A stretch of 59,102 nucleotides of DNA from Desulfobacteraceae bacterium (GTDB lineage Bacteria; Desulfobacterota; Desulfobacteria; Desulfobacterales; Desulfobacteraceae): positions 1 through 59,102 of the forward strand of contig JADGFI010000038.1 in NCBI GenBank assembly GCA_016743945.1. Direction: 5' to 3'. Of this stretch, positions 27,727 to 36,470 are shown one piece after another. Each line of letters begins with the position of its first letter. The stretch's first letter is position 1. The translations under genes were made by a program, and so were the position numbers. The notes beneath the pieces were generated by a model, which worked only from the letters and a program-made list of their open reading frames with translations, made no database searches and was not told the DNA's origin.

Positions 27727-28717
27727 TGTTAAGGGCAAATTGTCCCTTGAGGTGGGGAATCCCCGTCTTTTTATCCCGGAGTTCAAAATCGATCCGGGTT
27801 TCAGCGGATCCTAATTTTATGGGGGGAGGGGCTTCGGTCATCGTTTGTTCCGGTTCATGGCCCAGGGTAATCGTGCCTGGCATGAATATGGGAAGCTTGA
27901 ATGACGCATCCGCCCTCATGGGGTAGTGGATTCCAAATTTTTTTTCCATGCTTGCCATGACCCGGGCAAGGCTCCACATGCCATGGGCAATGGGCTGTTT
28001 AAACCCAATCATCTTGGCGGTAACCCCATATAAATGGTGGGGGTTGTAATCTCCTGAAACACCGGCATATCTTAAACCTGTATTTCGGGGCACAAAGATG
28101 GATTCTTTTATTTCCAGGCTTTCTTCTTGTGTTTCAATCCTTTTCTTTTTGGGCTGCTTGTTTTTACTTCGGGTAAAAAAAGTGGATATTCCCTGCCAGA
28201 CAATCTTTTTATCCGAGATAACCTTGAGAAGAAATTGGGTGTGAATTCCCTTTGAATTTTTGGTGATCCCATGAAGTTGGCAGGATAAATCCAGGATCTC
28301 ATCGGTTGTCACAGCTCTTGTTTGTTTAAATGATTGGCCGACCTGGATCAGGCCCATGGGATTGATGGGAAAATGGGCAGTGGTGATAAATTTCCCCAAA
28401 AGACCTATGAACAGGGTCTGGAGATAAGTTGCAGGGATGGTGGTATCTGGATCAATGTTACCCGGCTTGATTTCCCTGGGACCTGGAAAGCCGCAGACAC
28501 CCCTGTAGTCAAGGATTTTTTTTGCATTTGGTTTCAGGTTATTGCGCACAACCCGCACATTTGAAATGCGGGTGTCATCATCAAGCGTAGAAGGGCGGAT
28601 CAGGGACAAAAAAAAGACTTTTAAAAACAGGGTTGTAATGGAGGGGTTTTTTTTGAGTTCCACAAGAATTTCAGGGTCTGCTAATTCAAATTGGACAGGG
28701 GGTTTCGCAATATCCAT
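27716..28717 (-). CDS. MaoC-like double-hotdog dehydratase/hydratase
   Basis: 333 aa. The C-terminal hotdog (about residues 205-325) has the MaoC signature YAGVSGDYNPHHLYGVTAKMIGFKQPIAHGMWSLA, with the Asp and His that hydrate enoyl thioesters; the N-terminal half is a second, degenerate hotdog. Acts on a 2-enoyl-CoA or 3-hydroxyacyl-CoA in fatty-acid or polyester metabolism. No partner genes adjacent. AAAGG precedes the ATG. Confidence 0.85.
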   Translation of the reverse strand: MDIAKPPVQFELADPEILVELKKNPSITTLFLKVFFLSLIRPSTLDDDTRISNVRVVRNNLKPNAKKILDYRGVCGFPGPREIKPGNIDPDTTIPATYLQTLFIGLLGKFITTAHFPINPMGLIQVGQSFKQTRAVTTDEILDLSCQLHGITKNSKGIHTQFLLKVISDKKIVWQGISTFFTRSKNKQPKKKRIETQEESLEIKESIFVPRNTGLRYAGVSGDYNPHHLYGVTAKMIGFKQPIAHGMWSLARVMASMEKKFGIHYPMRADASFKLPIFMPGTITLGHEPEQTMTEAPPPIKLGSAETRIDFELRDKKTGIPHLKGQFALNIKE

Positions 28718-29105
28718 ATATTAGTATCCTTTAATTTTTAATAAAGGAGATCATCCTATCCCTGTTTGTTTTGGAAGTCAATGTGTGGGATTGAAATAAA
28801 CAATAAATATAAGAGGTTAACCCTTTTGTCCCCAGAGGGAACCAATTCTTTTCATGCTAAGAATACTTTTGTATTGACCAACCATAATCAAGGGTATATG
28901 AGCAAAGACAAAATTAAAAAGAAAAGGGAATATAGTGTTCTCGAAACTTTTTAAACGATATTTGATTAAATTATTGTAAGCAGATAATGAAAAATGTTAT
29001 TTTATTTTGTATTCAACTTAGGTGTGACCTTTGTCGCCGCATTTGCCTGGCGACAGGATTCGCATCACTTTTTAAAAAAACAATTGTCCAAAAATAGGAG
29101 ATCAA
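28718..29105. other. promoter region between MaoC-like and glutamate dehydrogenase genes
   Basis: 388 bp, A/T-rich, with the divergent leaders of the two genes. A hairpin TGTCGCC/GGCGACA (29032-29038 and 29049-29055) sits about 50 nt before the dehydrogenase start. A 62-codon frame at 28766-28954 lacks a ribosome site and I do not support it. Confidence 0.5.
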
Positions 29106-32100
29106 ATGGAAACCCAGACTGATAGTTATCTTCCTGTTTCACCAGGCGCTTATATCATCAATAAAGCCCAGAGTGTGAAGCTCAACCCAAGTATTCTATA
29201 CGAAGCTGTTATTGACCTGTCTTCAGAGGGGCTTGTGACGGCCAATTGTATTAATAAGGCTGCCGGGATTCTTCTCAATGACCTGGGTCTTCCCGATTAT
29301 TTTTTTGAAACCATCACCAAGGAATCCTTGAAACATATCTTGGCCTCCATTGCCAAAAGCATTAAACTTGCGGGTGACAAGGTCATGCTAAATTCATGGG
29401 TGGCGGGAATCGATTTCGACCTGGCCCAGGGCAGTCAGATCCAGCGGGTCAGAATTGCCACCAAAGAGACCCGGGACCGCATGGAAGATGTTTTGAATAC
29501 CCAGCTTGCAGGACATCGCCGCGAATATTATTATAATCCTGAAAGTGAGTACTATACCTATATCTTCCGGCCTGAGACAGCGGCGGATTTCAAAGCCGCC
29601 GATTTTTCAGATTCTCGGTTCCTGTTCAACCTGAATCTGGATTACGGAGCTACCCCTCGCCTGACCCGGAATCGGTATGAAAAATTTTTAGGAGAGTTTT
29701 CAACCGCCGTCATCCCATCGATTGAGGTGTTCACTCTTTCGGATATCGGGGAGATCCGATTCATGTTCAATTCTGATTTTGAACGGCCCCAGTTGCAGGT
29801 GCTAAGAAAATTATTTTCCGAACACGGGCTGGTGATTACCCGGGCCTACTGGGAACCCTATTATACCAAGTCAGGGGTGGCATCCTCTATTTGTTCCCTA
29901 TATGTCCAGGGGGAATTGTCCAGAAAGATGGAAACCGCCCTGGTGGATGATTTGCGATCCTATTTAAGTCTTTCTGTCAGCACGGCCACACGGCTCTATG
30001 TGGAAGAAAAATTAAGCTTTAATGAAATGCTTTTTGCCGTGAATGCCATCGACTTTACCCATATGTTTATATTTAAGGAACGGGGAAACCAAACCGACCG
30101 GGATATCATGGAGAGTCTGGCAAGTAAAGACCACCAGGAGGCATTTTCAGCACGGATCCACGAGTCCAACAAGTTTACCTATGTGTCCCGGATCATAATG
30201 GATACGGCCTGTGCCCATCCGGATCTGATCTCCTTTCTCTACGGGCTGTTTGAACAAAAATTTAACCCTGATACCCCCTTTGATCTGACGCCAGAGTCTC
30301 TTGAAAATAAAAAGAAAGAGTTTTTTCGGATGCTCTCCATGCGGTTTATGGATTTTCCCCTGGGACATGATATTTTTGCCTTTATGTTTAAATTCATTCC
30401 TGCCACCTTTAAAACCAATTTTTATAAACCCGAGAAACGGTCCTTTTCCTTTAGAATGGACAATCAGATTTTAGATCCCCTGGTGTTTAAACAATTTGTC
30501 TACGGGATTTTCTTTGTCAACGGCCATTATGCCTGTGGTACCCATTTGCGGGCCGACGACATTGCCCGGGGCGGGTTGCGTCTGATTCGGGTATCTCCCA
30601 CCAACCATGGCGTGGAACTGGACAATGCCTTGTTGCTCAATTATGCCCTGGGACCAAAAGCCCAGCGCCTAAAACACAAGGATATCTGTGAAAGCGGTTC
30701 AAAGGGGGTGGTGGTGCCCCATACCATTTATGCCGGTTACAGTATGGATGCTCTGTATGACTACACCGAAGGGATTATGGATCTCATGCTGCCCGATGTC
30801 AGTGTCATTGATCATTATGGACGTCCTGAAATGGTATTTTTTGGTCCGGATGAGGGAACAGCACCTTTGATGGATGCCGTAGCCTTTAGGGCAAAACAGA
30901 GGGGATATCAATACTGGCGGACCATTACCACGGGCAAGAGTTTTGGGATTCCCCATGATACCTATGGGATTTTAAAAAACGGTGATTTATTCGGTTTGAT
31001 TGAGCGGGGTAACACGGAAACCGAACTTGCGATCAACGGCGAAACAAAAGTTGTGACAGCGGACATGGAAGAGATTTATGGTCATATCGGCGGGAAAATT
31101 GAGATCAGCGGTATGACCACGACCAGCGTCATGGGGTCTTTTCGAACTCTCATTGCCCATTATGACTGCAAAGAAAAAGATTTGAACCTGATGATGACCG
31201 GCGGTCCGGATGGGGATCTGGGCTGTAACGAGATCCAGTGTTACAAGGGCAAAATTTGTCTGATAATTGACGGAGGTTCCGTTCTCTTTGATCCCGATGG
31301 GCTGGATAAAAAGGAATTGATGAAAATCGCATTCATGCGTCACTCCTCCCCCCGGGTGAATTCTTTGGGGTATCCGGCAAAAAAATTGGGTAAAAATGGA
31401 TTTCAGGTTTTGCTCAAGGGGAAGAACATCACCCTGCCCGATGGCACCTTTGTGGAGGACGGGGCTATCTTTCACCGGAATTTTCTCACGGACCCTGATA
31501 ATAGGCGTTATATTGAAAAGGCCAATATTGAGGCCTTTATTCCCTGCGGCGGGTTCAAAGATACCATCAACCATGGGAATGTTCGGCAATTTGCCTCCCA
31601 GTTCAAAGAGTTGAAATTTATTGTGGAAGGGGCCAATGTCTTTTTTGATGATACTGCCCGGCGGTATATTGCGGCATCCACTAAGATTCGTCAGATCAAG
31701 GATACTTCTGCCAACAAGGGCGGGGTCTTTTCCTCTGCCGTGGCAGAAGTGCTTACGGCCTTTTTGCTCGAAGAGAACTATGATAAGCACCTGTTGGAAA
31801 ACAAGGTCACAAGGTGGGCACTGATCCGGGATATCATGATGCAGGTCTTAAACTATGCCGGTGCTGAAACCGATATGCTGATCAAAATTCATGAGCAGGA
31901 TCCAGCCATTCCCTTGTTTGTTCTTTCCGAAAAAACCAGTGAACAGATTTTTGCCTTTCAAAAGGTTGTGGGGGAAAATCTTGAGAGCCTGCTGGCAGAT
32001 GAAAAACTGCTGTGGCATGTATTGGAAACCTATATTCCGGGAATATTGGTGAAAACTCTGGGGCGTGATGCCATTTTGAAGATCCTGAATTCTGAACGGC

Positions 32101-32240
32101 TGCTGGCCTATCGGAATGCGATTATTACCAAGAAGTTGTCCTCAGTTGCCTTCTATCAGCACGGTCTGGACTGGGATGAATATGTGGATGGGGCACAATC
32201 TGATTTTATCGGGACGGCTGCGGCCTTGTTTGCAAGATAA
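29106..32240 (+). CDS. large NAD-type glutamate dehydrogenase
   Basis: 1044 aa, larger than hexameric GDH (about 450) and smaller than the 180-kDa bacterial class, matching the 115-kDa type. The C-terminal half carries the dehydrogenase core: substrate loop ARGGLRLI near 500, CESGSKGVVVPH with the catalytic Lys region, GGPDGDLGCNEI near 700 and VVEGANVFFDDTAR-like text near 850. The N-terminal half is likely regulatory (ACT-like). Oxidises glutamate to 2-oxoglutarate with NAD. AGGAG precedes the start. Lies 103 bp before a second GDH gene. Confidence 0.88.
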   Translation: METQTDSYLPVSPGAYIINKAQSVKLNPSILYEAVIDLSSEGLVTANCINKAAGILLNDLGLPDYFFETITKESLKHILASIAKSIKLAGDKVMLNSWVAGIDFDLAQGSQIQRVRIATKETRDRMEDVLNTQLAGHRREYYYNPESEYYTYIFRPETAADFKAADFSDSRFLFNLNLDYGATPRLTRNRYEKFLGEFSTAVIPSIEVFTLSDIGEIRFMFNSDFERPQLQVLRKLFSEHGLVITRAYWEPYYTKSGVASSICSLYVQGELSRKMETALVDDLRSYLSLSVSTATRLYVEEKLSFNEMLFAVNAIDFTHMFIFKERGNQTDRDIMESLASKDHQEAFSARIHESNKFTYVSRIIMDTACAHPDLISFLYGLFEQKFNPDTPFDLTPESLENKKKEFFRMLSMRFMDFPLGHDIFAFMFKFIPATFKTNFYKPEKRSFSFRMDNQILDPLVFKQFVYGIFFVNGHYACGTHLRADDIARGGLRLIRVSPTNHGVELDNALLLNYALGPKAQRLKHKDICESGSKGVVVPHTIYAGYSMDALYDYTEGIMDLMLPDVSVIDHYGRPEMVFFGPDEGTAPLMDAVAFRAKQRGYQYWRTITTGKSFGIPHDTYGILKNGDLFGLIERGNTETELAINGETKVVTADMEEIYGHIGGKIEISGMTTTSVMGSFRTLIAHYDCKEKDLNLMMTGGPDGDLGCNEIQCYKGKICLIIDGGSVLFDPDGLDKKELMKIAFMRHSSPRVNSLGYPAKKLGKNGFQVLLKGKNITLPDGTFVEDGAIFHRNFLTDPDNRRYIEKANIEAFIPCGGFKDTINHGNVRQFASQFKELKFIVEGANVFFDDTARRYIAASTKIRQIKDTSANKGGVFSSAVAEVLTAFLLEENYDKHLLENKVTRWALIRDIMMQVLNYAGAETDMLIKIHEQDPAIPLFVLSEKTSEQIFAFQKVVGENLESLLADEKLLWHVLETYIPGILVKTLGRDAILKILNSERLLAYRNAIITKKLSSVAFYQHGLDWDEYVDGAQSDFIGTAAALFAR

Positions 32241-32284
32241 AGAAGGGGGGATACCCGGTATTCTCTTTGGCCAAAATTTTTCGA

Positions 32285-32310
32285 CCTGTGCGGTTAGCTA
32301 ACCGCACAGG
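32285..32310 (+). terminator. 26-nt perfect palindrome between two glutamate dehydrogenase genes
   Basis: CCTGTGCGGTTAG followed by its exact complement CTAACCGCACAGG. As RNA it forms a very strong hairpin; there is no T-run of usual length after it, so it could also slow RNA decay or bind a protein as DNA. It starts 45 nt after the first stop and ends 33 nt before the second start. Confidence 0.55.
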
Positions 32311-32343
32311 TAGCAACTTTTAACCGGAAACAGGAGGGTAAAA

Positions 32344-33693
32344 ATGGGAACCATAATGGACATTGTCACTGGAAGAGATCCTTTCGAGAAAGAATTTCAC
32401 CAGGCGGTTACCGAGGTCGTGGAATCGGTGAAGCCGGTTCTGGACAATAATCCCGAGTACCGACATGCAGGGATTATGGAACGGATTGTTGAACCCGAAC
32501 GGGTGATTCAGTTCCGGGTGCCCTGGGTGGATGACCAGGGCAAGGTCCAGGTCAACAGGGGATTTAGAATCCAAATGAGTTCTGCCATCGGTCCCTACAA
32601 GGGAGGTCTTCGTTTTCACCCTTCTGTTAATCTTTCTATCCTCAAGTTTCTTGCCTTTGAACAGGTGTTTAAAAATGCCCTTACCACCCTTCCCATTGGT
32701 GGTGGTAAGGGCGGATCGGATTTTGATCCCAAGGGAAAATCCGATTTCGAAGTGATGCGGTTTTGCCAGAGTTTTATGTCCGAACTTTTTCGCCACATTG
32801 GAGCGGACACAGATGTGCCGGCAGGAGATATCGGTGTCGGGGGCAGGGAAATCGGTTATTTGTTCGGTATGTATAAAAAACTGAAAAATGATTTTTCCGG
32901 TGTGCTTACGGGAAAAAGCCTTAATTGGGGTGGCAGCCTGATCCGTCCGGAAGCCACCGGGTATGGGTCGGTTTTTTTTGCCGATGAAATGCTGACCACC
33001 CATGGGCAGAGCCTGAAAGATAAAATATGTCTGGTTTCGGGTTCCGGTAACGTGGCCCAGTATACCACCCAAAAGATTAACCAGCTGGGGGGGAAAGTGC
33101 TGACCCTGTCTGATTCTTCCGGATATATTTTTGATGAACGAGGGATTGATGAAGCCAAGCTTTTGCACATCATGTACCTTAAAAATGTAAAACGCGGCCG
33201 GATCAAGGAATATGCAGAAAAATATCCGGAAGCCGTTTTTACCGCCCGTGATACAAGTGCCGACCATAATCCTCTCTGGGCCCACAAGGCCAATTGTGCC
33301 TTCCCTTCAGCCACCCAGAATGAAATTAATGGCAAAGATGCCCAAACTCTGGTCAACAATGGGATCACAACGGTTTGTGAGGGTGCCAACATGCCCACCA
33401 CCCACGAGGGTATTGAGGTCTTTCTTGACAATAAAATACTTTTTGCACCGGGTAAGGCTGCCAATGCCGGCGGCGTGGCTGTTTCCGGCCTTGAAATGTC
33501 CCAGAATTCCATGCGGATCAAATGGTCCAGCCAGGAAGTGGAGGCCAAGCTCAAGGCAATTATGCACAATATTCACAGCACCTGCATGGGTGCTGCCGAG
33601 GAGTATGGTACGCCCGGCAATTATGTCAACGGTGCCAATATCTCAGGATTTGTCAAGGTAGCCGATTCCATGATGGACCAGGGGATTGTCTAG
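32344..33693 (+). CDS. gdhA: hexameric glutamate dehydrogenase, NADP-type
   Basis: 449 aa, normal for the 50-kDa class. Seen: IQMSSAIGPYKGGLRFHPSV with substrate lysines near residue 87-93, LPIGGGKGGSDFDPKGKS with the catalytic Lys near 126, GVGGREIGYL near 165, the nucleotide loop SGSGNVAQYTTQKINQLGG near 237-250. Assimilates ammonia with NADPH. AGGAGG precedes the ATG. Together with the upstream NAD enzyme this gives both directions of the glutamate reaction in one place. Confidence 0.95.
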   Translation: MGTIMDIVTGRDPFEKEFHQAVTEVVESVKPVLDNNPEYRHAGIMERIVEPERVIQFRVPWVDDQGKVQVNRGFRIQMSSAIGPYKGGLRFHPSVNLSILKFLAFEQVFKNALTTLPIGGGKGGSDFDPKGKSDFEVMRFCQSFMSELFRHIGADTDVPAGDIGVGGREIGYLFGMYKKLKNDFSGVLTGKSLNWGGSLIRPEATGYGSVFFADEMLTTHGQSLKDKICLVSGSGNVAQYTTQKINQLGGKVLTLSDSSGYIFDERGIDEAKLLHIMYLKNVKRGRIKEYAEKYPEAVFTARDTSADHNPLWAHKANCAFPSATQNEINGKDAQTLVNNGITTVCEGANMPTTHEGIEVFLDNKILFAPGKAANAGGVAVSGLEMSQNSMRIKWSSQEVEAKLKAIMHNIHSTCMGAAEEYGTPGNYVNGANISGFVKVADSMMDQGIV

Positions 33694-33702
33694 TCCCAGG
33701 GT

Positions 33703-34110
33703 TTAAAAATCCTTTATATAGGGATCAATCATGACCAATTCATTGGGCCGGGCATGTCGCCAGGAAATGGTATACAAGGTTTCATTGGAAAGTTGTCTTT
33801 CCGGGTGGAGTTGCGCTATCCGGATTTTATCTCCCAGCTCCACCCACAGGGTTTTATCAATATCCAGGTCATAGGTTTTGGATATTTTTTTTGCAAAATT
33901 ATCAATATAATTTTCCAATGAGGTGTTCATGAATTGGGTTGTTTTTTGGGATTTGAAAATGACGGCAATGGGAAACAGATAGCTGATTTCCTTGGTGTCC
34001 TCCCCCAATTTAACAATTTTCACCCTGTAGGATCCCGGCCACCAGGAAATGGGTTTTTCACCGGCCTTGCTTTTTCCATCCCATTCATAGGTAATATCAT
34101 GTAGAATCAT
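33703..34110 (-). CDS. hypothetical 135-aa protein of the cupin operon
   Basis: Start at 34110 is fixed by AAAAGGAGGATC just upstream; a longer frame to 34362 overlaps the previous gene. Text is strand-rich: SWWPGSYRVKIVKL, ISYLFPIAVIFKSQ, ETLYTISWRHARPNELVMID. No signal peptide or metal motif. Third gene of the cupin operon. Not recognised. Confidence 0.7.
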   Translation of the reverse strand: MILHDITYEWDGKSKAGEKPISWWPGSYRVKIVKLGEDTKEISYLFPIAVIFKSQKTTQFMNTSLENYIDNFAKKISKTYDLDIDKTLWVELGDKIRIAQLHPERQLSNETLYTISWRHARPNELVMIDPYIKDF

Positions 34111-34132
34111 GGATCCTCCTTTTATTTTTAGG

Positions 34133-35743
34133 TTAAATGATTGCCCTGCGGCAGGCCTGGGCAAAATCTTCAGGATAGCACCCGCTGATCCATCGAAGCT
34201 GGGCTTCGGAAAAGGTTCCCGGGGCATAGGGAAGCTTTGGGATAAATGAATACACGAGATGCTGTCCTGTATTTTTTTTGTCAAACCGGCCGGACAACTC
34301 AATGGCCGTGACCATTTGGGCGCCCAGGGTTTCAAGCGTCTGGATGGCGATGAGCATGGCATGATCCAGGGAAGCTCGAAGGGCGGTATCCGCTTCCAGA
34401 ATGTTGCTGCTTTGCTTTTTGGTCATGAGGGAAAGCTCCCATTCACTGGTCTGGGCCTTGGGAACAAATAGGATTACCCTGGGGTCTTCGTGGACAATGA
34501 GGGAGGCCGACCCCTTTGGTTTACCGTCTGTCCGCTCATTGTTCCGGATGGCCGCCAGGTATGCCTTAAAAAAGTTTTTCCCCGTGGCGCATTGAAATTT
34601 TGTGATAAAATCAGCCACCAGATCACCGCAGGAAAAGCAGTCATAATCTTCTCCCTTATTGTCTGTTATTTTTCTTGGAACCATGCTGTTTTGCTGGTGA
34701 ATCATCTGGTGGGAGGCGTGGAGCCTGTGGCCGGACTGGGCAAATCCAAATCCGAAATTCCATCCCCACAGGGAGCGGTTAAAGGCAAGTGTCGGCTGCG
34801 TGTCTGATTTGAGGGCCTGGAGAATGCTTCTTCGAAGCGCTTCAAGCTCGTCTGTGCCCAGGCACTTTTTCTGGGCAGGCAAGGCAATCCCCAGTTGACC
34901 TGCCACCCGGACATAGACCCGCTGGTAATAAAGGTGGCGTAGACCCGTCATGTCCTCGGGGGTCAGGTCCTTTGCCCGGTATCGGATGGCGTCATCGGCC
35001 ATGTTGGATGCATAATGGCCCCAGGGAATATAGGAGTTTCGTCTCAGGTATTCAAACACATGGGTCGCCTTGTCCTTGGATTTAAATTCCCCGACAATTT
35101 CGCTCGTCCCCTGGACCCCGGGTCTGAGAACCAGGGCTTTTTTATAGGCATCCGGAAGGAAAGGGTTGTTGATCAGTACCTCAAACACCTCAAGGTCATG
35201 GATATCCGGGACAATACTCCCATCCTTTTTTGTTTTGTATTCAATGCCCCAGGGGGTGGGCGCTCCTTTTTCAAACAGGAGGGTGCAAGATTGTTGGGCC
35301 AGGAGTGTCAGTTCTTCCGGATCAGTGGATGCCTGGGCCAGGGCAATACAAAGGGGGTGGGGCAGTAATTTCAGAAGCCTTGTTTTATCCTCAACGGTCA
35401 GATCCGGGTGCCATTGGTCAAAATTTTGGAACAATGAGCAGGGGGAGGGCCGGGGGATACCGATGGTTTCTGGTCGGCCGGCATGACCATCCGCCCAGGC
35501 GGAATTGATAAAGGTGGTTCCCCTGAAGGGGAAGGGGTTGGCAATTTCATAGATCCGGTCTGCACAAGGTTCTTGAACATTTCCTTTGGGAAAATTTACC
35601 TGGTTGTCCACGGGGGTGCCATTGGCGAGTTTCCCCAGTCTTTCAAGATACCTGTTTTCCCTCAGGTTTTTAACTTCAAATTCGGGTTGGTGGATCCCTA
35701 CCCGGAAACGACCGGAAGGATCCACACATGTCCGGAGCACCAT
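34133..35743 (-). CDS. unrecognised 536-aa protein with a possible GalT/HIT-like C-terminal half
   Basis: Translation starts at 35743 by TAATG overlap with the cupin stop. N-terminal half: FRVGIHQPEFEV, a block with PFPFRGTTFINSAWADGHAGRP. C-terminal half has a CxxC-like DYDCFSCGDLV, then SLIVHEDPRVILFVPKAQTSEWELSL and the ending WISGCYPEDFAQACRR, which recalls galactose-1-phosphate uridylyltransferase layout, but the HxH nucleotidyl-acceptor motif is not obvious. I do not assign a function. Translationally coupled to a cupin and followed by a 135-aa gene 22 bp on. Confidence 0.65.
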   Translation of the reverse strand: MVLRTCVDPSGRFRVGIHQPEFEVKNLRENRYLERLGKLANGTPVDNQVNFPKGNVQEPCADRIYEIANPFPFRGTTFINSAWADGHAGRPETIGIPRPSPCSLFQNFDQWHPDLTVEDKTRLLKLLPHPLCIALAQASTDPEELTLLAQQSCTLLFEKGAPTPWGIEYKTKKDGSIVPDIHDLEVFEVLINNPFLPDAYKKALVLRPGVQGTSEIVGEFKSKDKATHVFEYLRRNSYIPWGHYASNMADDAIRYRAKDLTPEDMTGLRHLYYQRVYVRVAGQLGIALPAQKKCLGTDELEALRRSILQALKSDTQPTLAFNRSLWGWNFGFGFAQSGHRLHASHQMIHQQNSMVPRKITDNKGEDYDCFSCGDLVADFITKFQCATGKNFFKAYLAAIRNNERTDGKPKGSASLIVHEDPRVILFVPKAQTSEWELSLMTKKQSSNILEADTALRASLDHAMLIAIQTLETLGAQMVTAIELSGRFDKKNTGQHLVYSFIPKLPYAPGTFSEAQLRWISGCYPEDFAQACRRAII

Positions 35744-36093
35744 TATAGTTCCGGTGCCTTGGACGGTACCAGGCAGATAAAGGTAAAGATTTTTTCCGAG
35801 GTGTTCTTGAACTGGTGCACCACATTGGGGGGAACAAAAATGGCCGAACCCGGTGACAAAGGATGCCATTTAGCGTCAACAAAGACCTCTCCATTTCCTT
35901 GGTGGACAAAGACCTCGTGTTCCCAGTCATGGGTATGTTTTGGGGTATATCCGCCGGGTCCCATTTCAAAGAACCGCATGCAAAAATTGGGGGCCCCCTC
36001 TTCCTGGCCAATCAACACCCTTCCTGCAACATCTTTTACCAGGTCATTGTTCATGGTCACGGGCAGTATCTCGTTATAGTGGGTTATTTTCAT
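35743..36093 (-). CDS. small single-domain cupin
   Basis: 116 aa. Metal ligands of the cupin barrel are visible: GGYTPKHTHDWEHEVFVHQG (H-x-H...E) near residue 45 and PPNVVHQFKN (His) near 87. AAGGAG before ATG fixes the start; the open frame extends upstream to 36213 without homology. Cupins of this size sequester or isomerise small ligands or sense them. First gene of a three-gene unit. Confidence 0.85.
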   Translation of the reverse strand: MKITHYNEILPVTMNNDLVKDVAGRVLIGQEEGAPNFCMRFFEMGPGGYTPKHTHDWEHEVFVHQGNGEVFVDAKWHPLSPGSAIFVPPNVVHQFKNTSEKIFTFICLVPSKAPEL

Positions 36094-36470
36094 TGATGTA
36101 TCTCCTTGTGGCTTTTTTTTGTTATAATTTATATGAAACTTCGGCCAGGACATTGCAATTATAGGCGTTTCATTTTTTGTTGTGGCCGAGAGCAAATACC
36201 ATGTTCCGGCCATGCCGGTTACTAAAAATATGCGATTGAACCCGGTGTTGTCAATACACTCTTTTTGATTCCTCCGATCCCATGAGATTATGGTGTTATG
36301 GTTGTCTGGTTTTTCAGTTGCATGGAAATAAAAATTGATAAATAGGCCCGGCTATGCCAGGATATCCGATCAAGAACATATTCTTGTGTGCAAATGTATG
36401 CTGAATCAAGGCCCGGCCTTTTATATCGCTGTCAGGGCCTATCCAAGTATCGTGTGTAGAGGAGAGGACA
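36094..36470. other. intergenic region upstream of the Lon-type protease
   Basis: 377 bp shared by the cupin operon and the protease gene. I see no clear heat-shock or sigma-54 promoter and no gene. Confidence 0.45.

Noticed and set aside
28766..28954. 62-codon plus-strand frame before the large GDH
   Set aside because: No ribosome site, basic low-complexity end, no relatives recognised.
30987..31790. 267-codon open frame on the minus strand within the large glutamate dehydrogenase
   Set aside because: It is antisense to a certain gene, has no ribosome site and no domain.
32320..33285. 321-codon frame opposite gdhA
   Set aside because: Antisense to a firmly identified gene.
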